From NCBI RefSeq assembly GCF_041296385.1, contig NW_027183502.1, positions 62,001 through 126,000 of the forward strand: 64,000 nt of DNA. Reading direction: 5' to 3'. Source of the DNA: Aphelocoma coerulescens (Eukaryota > Chordata > Aves > Passeriformes > Corvidae). Below are positions 50,513 to 61,847 of the stretch, one piece after another. A program made the translations under genes and the position numbers. The notes below the pieces were generated by a model. That model was not told the origin of the DNA, did no database searches, and saw nothing but the letters and a program-made list of their open reading frames with translations. The first letter of the stretch is position 1. Every line of letters begins with the position of its first letter.

Positions 50513-52780
50513 GTGACGCTATGGAACCTGGTGGAACCGAGGGGCCACAGTGACACTGTGGGGCTTTTTGGAAGCAACAGGACCCTGGTGGGAAGCCACG
50601 GGATGATTAATCCTGCACGAACCTGCTCCAGGTGGGCTCCTCTCTCCCGGCTTCCACAGGTGCTGCTAGGATCCCACTCCGGCACTGGCTTGGCACGGGC
50701 TCACGGCTTCCTTTGGCAATGGCTCTGCTCCAGGATGGCATGCTGCAGAGAATGCAGGTAGATTTTGTGCTCACTCCTGGCATGCAGCTGGACAATAAAG
50801 CCTGATCCAGCCCCCCCTCAGCATATGTCCGGCTCTGGCATTGGGGCGGGGCAACTTTGGGAGCAGCCCCAGCCCTGCTCCTGCTCCCGGCTGGGCACCC
50901 AGCTGCTGGGACACAGGTGTGTCCTGATGCCACCGTCTACTCCTTTGAGAAGGGGAGGACAGAGTGCATCAGGGAGTTTGGTGTGGCTTACATGCGGCAA
51001 GGAGAAGGTGCAGCCCCAAACTGGCTTTCACTTCTAGAACCTTTTGCTATTGCGGGAGCAGCTGCTGGAGCTTTTCAACCGAGCTGCAAGAGTGAAAAGT
51101 GTGATGGCATGTCTATCTGAGAAGGAAGGTTCGGTGCCGCAGCCTGTTGTGCACAATTTATATGCTGATAAGAGAAGGGGGTGCTTTTGGAACGTTTTCC
51201 TTCCTGACACTTCTGTCTCTGTGAGCTTTAGCTGCTTGGACTCAGGGATACCGAAGGTATGTGAAAGTGACTGGGATGCGAGAATCATGTTGCACAGGGA
51301 ACAGGGAAGGTCAGCAAATGTTTCCTGTCCTGGCACATCTCTCAGTCTGAACTGCAGCTGCAGATGCTTCACTTCCGCCAAGGACTCTGCCACCTTGAGA
51401 GAAGGATGCGCTCTATGGAGTTGAGAAAGAAAGTGCGTCTCACTAGCTTCTTTCCTCTACTTCATAGACAGCAAAGGGGCTATGAAAGGCAGCACTGGCT
51501 TTTTGTTCTAGGACTTCTTCTTTACAAGCAGCTGCTGGATGTTTGGAAGGGGGTTTGGGATATGCAAAAATGAGAGGCTAAGATGGTAAGAGGGTAAGAT
51601 GGAAGTCATCTGGCAAAAGCAGAGCTCACAAAAGGGCCAGCTGAGAAAGCTCTTGCTGCCTACAACTTCAACTGCACCCCTCAAAGCAGCAGCACACACG
51701 CTGCTCTCGGCACTTTCCTTCTCAGCTCTACGCACCATCCTAAGCCTTGCCTCTCCCACACTCAGGATCCAAAGACAACGGCACCAGGGACTGCTCACAC
51801 ACTAAAGGCACCAGGACAAAAGGCTCACCAGCTTGGCCTTTGCATTCCCGCTGACAGCTCCACAGCTTGAACCCAGAGAACTGCCTGCTGCCAACAGCCT
51901 TTCCAATCACTCTGAGCACCTCATGACAAGGAGTGTGGGGAATGAATCTCCAGCAGCCTCCTGCCCCAGGCTGTCCCCCGGGAGCAGCCCTGCTCCAGGC
52001 CGTGACTGCCACCTGCACAGCCAAAGGACCCAGAGCCGGTGTTACACACCACGGCTGTGCCTGGCACAGAGACACCAGTGGCCACACAAGTGGCCATGGC
52101 ACTGTCCACACACAGTCCCTGCTGCTGCTCCCCCAGCCGCTGGCACCAACTCCCAGCCACCCACTCCTAAAGCCACGGGGCCCACTGGGACACTGCGGGG
52201 GCTCGTGGAAGCCAGCGGCCATTGTGACACAGCGGGGCTGCACAGAGCCCACGGTGCTTTGTGACCCGTGGCTCCCAGGAGAGCCTTTGTGATGCTGGGG
52301 AACTACAAGGAAGCCTGGCTCCTCTGTGACACCACCACAGAAGCTCAGGGGAGCCCTGGAGACCGTGCTGATGCTATTGAACCTGATGCAACCCTGCCTC
52401 CTCTGTGACACCACAGAAGCTCTTGGAGCCCTGGAGACCGTGCTGATGCTATGGAACCTGATGCAACCCTGCCTCCTCTGTGACACCACAGAACCTCTGG
52501 GAGCCCTGGAGACCGTGCTGATGCTATGGAACCTGATGCAACCCTGCCTCCACTGTGACACCACAGAAGCTCAGGGAGCCCTGGAGACTGTGGTGATGCT
52601 ATGGAACCTGATGCAACCCTGCCTCCACTGTGACACCACAGAACCTCTGGGAGCCCTGGAGACCGTGCTGATGCTATGGAACCTGATGCAACCCTGCCTC
52701 CACTGTGACACCACAGAAGCTCGGGGAGCTCTGCAGACCGTGGGGATGCTGGCGAAGCTGACGGAACCCTGGGCACCACA
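50513..52780 (+). repeat. Monomer 24, 2268 bp, five-copy class (P4), T variant
   Basis: Core array at 52340-52715. T at +52 (50565). Confidence 0.97.
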
Positions 52781-55048
52781 GTGACGCTATGGAACCTGGT
52801 GGAACCGAGGGGCCACAGTGACACTGTGGGGCTTTTTGGAAGCAACAGGACCCTGGTGGGAAGCCACGGGATGATTAATCCTGCACGAACCTGCTCCAGG
52901 TGGGCTCCTCTCTCCCGGCTTCCACAGGTGCTGCTAGGATCCCACTCCGGCACTGGCTTGGCACGGGCTCACGGCTTCCTTTGGCAATGGCTCTGCTCCA
53001 GGATGGCATGCTGCAGAGAATGCAGGTAGATTTTGTGCTCACTCCTGGCATGCAGCTGGACAATAAAGCCTGATCCAGCCCCCCCTCAGCATATGTCCGG
53101 CTCTGGCATTGGGGCGGGGCAACTTTGGGAGCAGCCCCAGCCCTGCTCCTGCTCCCGGCTGGGCACCCAGCTGCTGGGACACAGGTGTGTCCTGATGCCA
53201 CCGTCTACTCCTTTGAGAAGGGGAGGACAGAGTGCATCAGGGAGTTTGGTGTGGCTTACATGCGGCAAGGAGAAGGTGCAGCCCCAAACTGGCTTTCACT
53301 TCTAGAACCTTTTGCTATTGCGGGAGCAGCTGCTGGAGCTTTTCAACCGAGCTGCAAGAGTGAAAAGTGTGATGGCATGTCTATCTGAGAAGGAAGGTTC
53401 GGTGCCGCAGCCTGTTGTGCACAATTTATATGCTGATAAGAGAAGGGGGTGCTTTTGGAACGTTTTCCTTCCTGACACTTCTGTCTCTGTGAGCTTTAGC
53501 TGCTTGGACTCAGGGATACCGAAGGTATGTGAAAGTGACTGGGATGCGAGAATCATGTTGCACAGGGAACAGGGAAGGTCAGCAAATGTTTCCTGTCCTG
53601 GCACATCTCTCAGTCTGAACTGCAGCTGCAGATGCTTCACTTCCGCCAAGGACTCTGCCACCTTGAGAGAAGGATGCGCTCTATGGAGTTGAGAAAGAAA
53701 GTGCGTCTCACTAGCTTCTTTCCTCTACTTCATAGACAGCAAAGGGGCTATGAAAGGCAGCACTGGCTTTTTGTTCTAGGACTTCTTCTTTACAAGCAGC
53801 TGCTGGATGTTTGGAAGGGGGTTTGGGATATGCAAAAATGAGAGGCTAAGATGGTAAGAGGGTAAGATGGAAGTCATCTGGCAAAAGCAGAGCTCACAAA
53901 AGGGCCAGCTGAGAAAGCTCTTGCTGCCTACAACTTCAACTGCACCCCTCAAAGCAGCAGCACACACGCTGCTCTCGGCACTTTCCTTCTCAGCTCTACG
54001 CACCATCCTAAGCCTTGCCTCTCCCACACTCAGGATCCAAAGACAACGGCACCAGGGACTGCTCACACACTAAAGGCACCAGGACAAAAGGCTCACCAGC
54101 TTGGCCTTTGCATTCCCGCTGACAGCTCCACAGCTTGAACCCAGAGAACTGCCTGCTGCCAACAGCCTTTCCAATCACTCTGAGCACCTCATGACAAGGA
54201 GTGTGGGGAATGAATCTCCAGCAGCCTCCTGCCCCAGGCTGTCCCCCGGGAGCAGCCCTGCTCCAGGCCGTGACTGCCACCTGCACAGCCAAAGGACCCA
54301 GAGCCGGTGTTACACACCACGGCTGTGCCTGGCACAGAGACACCAGTGGCCACACAAGTGGCCATGGCACTGTCCACACACAGTCCCTGCTGCTGCTCCC
54401 CCAGCCGCTGGCACCAACTCCCAGCCACCCACTCCTAAAGCCACGGGGCCCACTGGGACACTGCGGGGGCTCGTGGAAGCCAGCGGCCATTGTGACACAG
54501 CGGGGCTGCACAGAGCCCACGGTGCTTTGTGACCCGTGGCTCCCAGGAGAGCCTTTGTGATGCTGGGGAACTACAAGGAAGCCTGGCTCCTCTGTGACAC
54601 CACCACAGAAGCTCAGGGGAGCCCTGGAGACCGTGCTGATGCTATTGAACCTGATGCAACCCTGCCTCCTCTGTGACACCACAGAAGCTCTTGGAGCCCT
54701 GGAGACCGTGGTGATGCTATGGAACCTGATGCAACCCTGCCTCCTCTGTGACACCACAGAACCTCTGGGAGCCCTGGAGACCGTGCTGATGCTATGGAAC
54801 CTGATGCAACCCTGCCTCCACTGTGACACCACAGAAGCTCAGGGAGCCCTGGAGACTGTGGTGATGCTATGGAACCTGATGCAACCCTGCCTCCACTGTG
54901 ACACCACAGAACCTCTGGGAGCCCTGGAGACCGTGCTGATGCTATGGAACCTGATGCAACCCTGCCTCCACTGTGACACCACAGAAGCTCGGGGAGCTCT
55001 GCAGACCGTGGGGATGCTGGCGAAGCTGACGGAACCCTGGGCACCACA
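52781..55048 (+). repeat. Monomer 25, 2268 bp, five-copy class (P5), T variant
   Basis: Core array at 54608-54983, with gaccgtggtg in the second copy. T at +52 (52833). Confidence 0.97.
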
Positions 55049-57316
55049 GTGACGCTATGGAACCTGGTGGAACCGAGGGGCCACAGTGACACTGTGGGGC
55101 CTTTTGGAAGCAACAGGACCCTGGTGGGAAGCCACGGGATGATTAATCCTGCACGAACCTGCTCCAGGTGGGCTCCTCTCTCCCGGCTTCCACAGGTGCT
55201 GCTAGGATCCCACTCCGGCACTGGCTTGGCACGGGCTCACGGCTTCCTTTGGCAATGGCTCTGCTCCAGGATGGCATGCTGCAGAGAATGCAGGTAGATT
55301 TTGTGCTCACTCCTGGCATGCAGCTGGACAATAAAGCCTGATCCAGCCCCCCCTCAGCATATGTCCGGCTCTGGCATTGGGGTGGGGCAACTTTGGGAGC
55401 AGCCCCAGCCCTGCTCCTGCTCCCGGCTGGGCACCCAGCTGCTGGGACACAGGTGTGTCCTGATGCCACCGTCTACTCCTTTGAGAAGGGGAGGACAGAG
55501 TGCATCAGGGAGTTTGGTGTGGCTTACATGCGGCAAGGAGAAGGTGCAGCCCCAAACTGGCTTTCACTTCTAGAACCTTTTGCTATTGCGGGAGCAGCTG
55601 CTGGAGCTTTTCAACCGAGCTGCAAGAGTGAAAAGTGTGATGGCATGTCTATCTGAGAAGGAAGGTTCGGTGCCGCAGCCTGTTGTGCACAATTTATATG
55701 CTGATAAGAGAAGGGGGTGCTTTTGGAACGTTTTCCTTCCTGACACTTCTGTCTCTGTGAGCTTTAGCTGCTTGGACTCAGGGATACCGAAGGTATGTGA
55801 AAGTGACTGGGATGCGAGAATCATGTTGCACAGGGAACAGGGAAGGTCAGCAAATGTTTCCTGTCCTGGCACATCTCTCAGTCTGAACTGCAGCTGCAGA
55901 TGCTTCACTTCCGCCAAGGACTCTGCCACCTTGAGAGAAGGATGCGCTCTATGGAGTTGAGAAAGAAAGTGCGTCTCACTAGCTTCTTTCCTCTACTTCA
56001 TAGACAGCAAAGGGGCTATGAAAGGCAGCACTGGCTTTTTGTTCTAGGACTTCTTCTTTACAAGCAGCTGCTGGATGTTTGGAAGGGGGTTTGGGATATG
56101 CAAAAATGAGAGGCTAAGATGGTAAGAGGGTAAGATGGAAGTCATCTGGCAAAAGCAGAGCTCACAAAAGGGCCAGCTGAGAAAGCTCTTGCTGCCTACA
56201 ACTTCAACTGCACCCCTCAAAGCAGCAGCACACACGCTGCTCTCGGCACTTTCCTTCTCAGCTCTACGCACCATCCTAAGCCTTGCCTCTCCCACACTCA
56301 GGATCCAAAGACAACGGCACCAGGGACTGCTCACACACTAAAGGCACCAGGACAAAAGGCTCACCAGCTTGGCCTTTGCATTCCCGCTGACAGCTCCACA
56401 GCTTGAACCCAGAGAACTGCCTGCTGCCAACAGCCTTTCCAATCACTCTGAGCACCTCATGACAAGGAGTGTGGGGAATGAATCTCCAGCAGCCTCCTGC
56501 CCCAGGCTGTCCCCCGGGAGCAGCCCTGCTCCAGGCCGTGACTGCCACCTGCACAGCCAAAGGACCCAGAGCCGGTGTTACACACCACGGCTGTGCCTGG
56601 CACAGAGACACCAGTGGCCACACAAGTGGCCATGGCACTGTCCACACACAGTCCCTGCTGCTGCTCCCCCAGCCGCTGGCACCAACTCCCAGCCACCCAC
56701 TCCTAAAGCCACGGGGCCCACTGGGACACTGCGGGGGCTCGTGGAAGCCAGCGGCCATTGTGACACAGCGGGGCTGCACAGAGCCCACGGTGCTTTGTGA
56801 CCCGTGGCTCCCAGGAGAGCCTTTGTGATGCTGGGGAACTACAAGGAAGCCTGGCTCCTCTGTGACACCACCACAGAAGCTCAGGGGAGCCCTGGAGACC
56901 GTGCTGATGCTATTGAACCTGATGCAACCCTGCCTCCTCTGTGACACCACAGAAGCTCTTGGAGCCCTGGAGACCGTGGTGATGCTATGGAACCTGATGC
57001 AACCCTGCCTCCTCTGTGACACCACAGAACCTCTGGGAGCCCTGGAGACCGTGCTGATGCTATGGAACCTGATGCAACCCTGCCTCCACTGTGACACCAC
57101 AGAAGCTCAGGGAGCCCTGGAGACTGTGGTGATGCTATGGAACCTGATGCAACCCTGCCTCCACTGTGACACCACAGAACCTCTGGGAGCCCTGGAGACC
57201 GTGCTGATGCTATGGAACCTGATGCAACCCTGCCTCCACTGTGACACCACAGAAGCTCGGGGAGCTCTGCAGACCGTGGGGATGCTGGCGAAGCTGACGG
57301 AACCCTGGGCACCACA
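55049..57316 (+). repeat. Monomer 26, 2268 bp, five-copy class (P5)
   Basis: Core array at 56876-57251. Private C to T at 55383 changes the GC box ggggcggggc to ggggtggggc, a CpG to TpG change. Confidence 0.97.
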
Positions 57317-59579
57317 GTGACGCTATGGAACCTGGTGGAACCGAGGGGCCACAGTGACACTGTGGGGCTTTTTGGAAGCAACAGGACCCTGGTGGGAAGC
57401 CACGGGATGATTAATCCTGCACGAACCTGCTCCAGGTGGGCTCCTCTCTCCCGGCTTCCACAGGTGCTGCTAGGATCCCACTCCGGCACTGGCTTGGCAC
57501 GGGCTCACGGCTTCCTTTGGCAATGGCTCTGCTCCAGGATGGCATGCTGCAGAGAATGCAGGTAGATTTTGTGCTCACTCCTGGCATGCAGCTGGACAAT
57601 AAAGCCTGATCCAGCCCCCCCTCAGCATATGTCCGGCTCTGGCATTGGGGCGGGGCAACTTTGGGAGCAGCCCCAGCCCTGCTCCTGCTCCCGGCTGGGC
57701 ACCCAGCTGCTGGGACACAGGTGTGTCCTGATGCCACCGTCTACTCCTTTGAGAAGGGGAGGACAGAGTGCATCAGGGAGTTTGGTGTGGCTTACATGCG
57801 GCAAGGAGAAGGTGCAGCCCCAAACTGGCTTTCACTTCTAGAACCTTTTGCTATTGCGGGAGCAGCTGCTGGAGCTTTTCAACCGAGCTGCAAGAGTGAA
57901 AAGTGTGATGGCATGTCTATCTGAGAAGGAAGGTTCGGTGCCGCAGCCTGTTGTGCACAATTTATATGCTGATAAGAGAAGGGGGTGCTTTTGGAACGTT
58001 TTCCTTCCTGACACTTCTGTCTCTGTGAGCTTTAGCTGCTTGGACTCAGGGATACCGAAGGTATGTGAAAGTGACTGGGATGCGAGAATCATGTTGCACA
58101 GGGAACAGGGAAGGTCAGCAAATGTTTCCTGTCCTGGCACATCTCTCAGTCTGAACTGCAGCTGCAGATGCTTCACTTCCGCCAAGGACTCTGCCACCTT
58201 GAGAGAAGGATGCGCTCTATGGAGTTGAGAAAGAAAGTGCGTCTCACTAGCTTCTTTACTTCATAGACAGCAAAGGGGCTATGAAAGGCAGCACTGGCTT
58301 TTTGTTCTAGGACTTCTTCTTTACAAGCAGCTGCTGGATGTTTGGAAGGGGGTTTGGGATATGCAAAAATGAGAGGCTAAGATGGTAAGAGGGTAAGATG
58401 GAAGTCATCTGGCAAAAGCAGAGCTCACAAAAGGGCCAGCTGAGAAAGCTCTTGCTGCCTACAACTTCAACTGCACCCCTCAAAGCAGCAGCACACACGC
58501 TGCTCTCGGCACTTTCCTTCTCAGCTCTACGCACCATCCTAAGCCTTGCCTCTCCCACACTCAGGATCCAAAGACAACGGCACCAGGGACTGCTCACACA
58601 CTAAAGGCACCAGGACAAAAGGCTCACCAGCTTGGCCTTTGCATTCCCGCTGACAGCTCCACAGCTTGAACCCAGAGAACTGCCTGCTGCCAACAGCCTT
58701 TCCAATCACTCTGAGCACCTCATGACAAGGAGTGTGGGGAATGAATCTCCAGCAGCCTCCTGCCCCAGGCTGTCCCCCGGGAGCAGCCCTGCTCCAGGCC
58801 GTGACTGCCACCTGCACAGCCAAAGGACCCAGAGCCGGTGTTACACACCACGGCTGTGCCTGGCACAGAGACACCAGTGGCCACACAAGTGGCCATGGCA
58901 CTGTCCACACACAGTCCCTGCTGCTGCTCCCCCAGCCGCTGGCACCAACTCCCAGCCACCCACTCCTAAAGCCACGGGGCCCACTGGGACACTGCGGGGG
59001 CTCGTGGAAGCCAGCGGCCATTGTGACACAGCGGGGCTGCACAGAGCCCACGGTGCTTTGTGACCCGTGGCTCCCAGGAGAGCCTTTGTGATGCTGGGGA
59101 ACTACAAGGAAGCCTGGCTCCTCTGTGACACCACCACAGAAGCTCAGGGGAGCCCTGGAGACCGTGCTGATGCTATTGAACCTGATGCAACCCTGCCTCC
59201 TCTGTGACACCACAGAAGCTCTTGGAGCCCTGGAGACCGTGGTGATGCTATGGAACCTGATGCAACCCTGCCTCCTCTGTGACACCACAGAACCTCTGGG
59301 AGCCCTGGAGACCGTGGTGATGCTATGGAACCTGATGCAACCCTGCCTCCACTGTGACACCACAGAAGCTCAGGGAGCCCTGGAGACTGTGGTGATGCTA
59401 TGGAACCTGATGCAACCCTGCCTCCACTGTGACACCACAGAACCTCTGGGAGCCCTGGAGACCGTGCTGATGCTATGGAACCTGATGCAACCCTGCCTCC
59501 ACTGTGACACCACAGAAGCTCGGGGAGCTCTGCAGACCGTGGGGATGCTGGCGAAGCTGACGGAACCCTGGGCACCACA
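57317..59579 (+). repeat. Monomer 27, 2263 bp, five-copy class with 5-bp deletion, T variant
   Basis: Core array at 59139-59514 (type P2, otherwise seen only in monomer 15). The cctct deletion lies at 58257/58258. T at +52 (57369). It combines the monomer 15 haplotype with the T marker of its own neighbours. Confidence 0.97.
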
Positions 59580-61847
59580 GTGACGCTATGGAACCTGGTG
59601 GAACCGAGGGGCCACAGTGACACTGTGGGGCCTTTTGGAAGCAACAGGACCCTGGTGGGAAGCCACGGGATGATTAATCCTGCACGAACCTGCTCCAGGT
59701 GGGCTCCTCTCTCCCGGCTTCCACAGGTGCTGCTAGGATCCCACTCCGGCACTGGCTTGGCACGGGCTCACGGCTTCCTTTGGCAATGGCTCTGCTCCAG
59801 GATGGCATGCTGCAGAGAATGCAGGTAGATTTTGTGCTCACTCCTGGCATGCAGCTGGACAATAAAGCCTGATCCAGCCCCCCCTCAGCATATGTCCGGC
59901 TCTGGCATTGGGGCGGGGCAACTTTGGGAGCAGCCCCAGCCCTGCTCCTGCTCCCGGCTGGGCACCCAGCTGCTGGGACACAGGTGTGTCCTGATGCCAC
60001 CGTCTACTCCTTTGAGAAGGGGAGGACAGAGTGCATCAGGGAGTTTGGTGTGGCTTACATGCGGCAAGGAGAAGGTGCAGCCCCAAACTGGCTTTCACTT
60101 CTAGAACCTTTTGCTATTGCGGGAGCAGCTGCTGGAGCTTTTCAACCGAGCTGCAAGAGTGAAAAGTGTGATGGCATGTCTATCTGAGAAGGAAGGTTCG
60201 GTGCCGCAGCCTGTTGTGCACAATTTATATGCTGATAAGAGAAGGGGGTGCTTTTGGAACGTTTTCCTTCCTGACACTTCTGTCTCTGTGAGCTTTAGCT
60301 GCTTGGACTCAGGGATACCGAAGGTATGTGAAAGTGACTGGGATGCGAGAATCATGTTGCACAGGGAACAGGGAAGGTCAGCAAATGTTTCCTGTCCTGG
60401 CACATCTCTCAGTCTGAACTGCAGCTGCAGATGCTTCACTTCCGCCAAGGACTCTGCCACCTTGAGAGAAGGATGCGCTCTATGGAGTTGAGAAAGAAAG
60501 TGCGTCTCACTAGCTTCTTTCCTCTACTTCATAGACAGCAAAGGGGCTATGAAAGGCAGCACTGGCTTTTTGTTCTAGGACTTCTTCTTTACAAGCAGCT
60601 GCTGGATGTTTGGAAGGGGGTTTGGGATATGCAAAAATGAGAGGCTAAGATGGTAAGAGGGTAAGATGGAAGTCATCTGGCAAAAGCAGAGCTCACAAAA
60701 GGGCCAGCTGAGAAAGCTCTTGCTGCCTACAACTTCAACTGCACCCCTCAAAGCAGCAGCACACACGCTGCTCTCGGCACTTTCCTTCTCAGCTCTACGC
60801 ACCATCCTAAGCCTTGCCTCTCCCACACTCAGGATCCAAAGACAACGGCACCAGGGACTGCTCACACACTAAAGGCACCAGGACAAAAGGCTCACCAGCT
60901 TGGCCTTTGCATTCCCGCTGACAGCTCCACAGCTTGAACCCAGAGAACTGCCTGCTGCCAACAGCCTTTCCAATCACTCTGAGCACCTCATGACAAGGAG
61001 TGTGGGGAATGAATCTCCAGCAGCCTCCTGCCCCAGGCTGTCCCCCGGGAGCAGCCCTGCTCCAGGCCGTGACTGCCACCTGCACAGCCAAAGGACCCAG
61101 AGCCGGTGTTACACACCACGGCTGTGCCTGGCACAGAGACACCAGTGGCCACACAAGTGGCCATGGCACTGTCCACACACAGTCCCTGCTGCTGCTCCCC
61201 CAGCCGCTGGCACCAACTCCCAGCCACCCACTCCTAAAGCCACGGGGCCCACTGGGACACTGCGGGGGCTCGTGGAAGCCAGCGGCCATTGTGACACAGC
61301 GGGGCTGCACAGAGCCCACGGTGCTTTGTGACCCGTGGCTCCCAGGAGAGCCTTTGTGATGCTGGGGAACTACAAGGAAGCCTGGCTCCTCTGTGACACC
61401 ACCACAGAAGCTCAGGGGAGCCCTGGAGACCGTGCTGATGCTATTGAACCTGATGCAACCCTGCCTCCTCTGTGACACCACAGAAGCTCTTGGAGCCCTG
61501 GAGACCGTGCTGATGCTATGGAACCTGATGCAACCCTGCCTCCTCTGTGACACCACAGAACCTCTGGGAGCCCTGGAGACCGTGCTGATGCTATGGAACC
61601 TGATGCAACCCTGCCTCCACTGTGACACCACAGAAGCTCAGGGAGCCCTGGAGACTGTGGTGATGCTATGGAACCTGATGCAACCCTGCCTCCACTGTGA
61701 CACCACAGAACCTCTGGGAGCCCTGGAGACCGTGCTGATGCTATGGAACCTGATGCAACCCTGCCTCCACTGTGACACCACAGAAGCTCGGGGAGCTCTG
61801 CAGACCGTGGGGATGCTGGCGAAGCTGACGGAACCCTGGGCACCACA
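59580..61847 (+). repeat. Monomer 28, 2268 bp, five-copy class (P4)
   Basis: Core array at 61407-61782. This is the last complete monomer. I saw no private variant. Confidence 0.97.
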
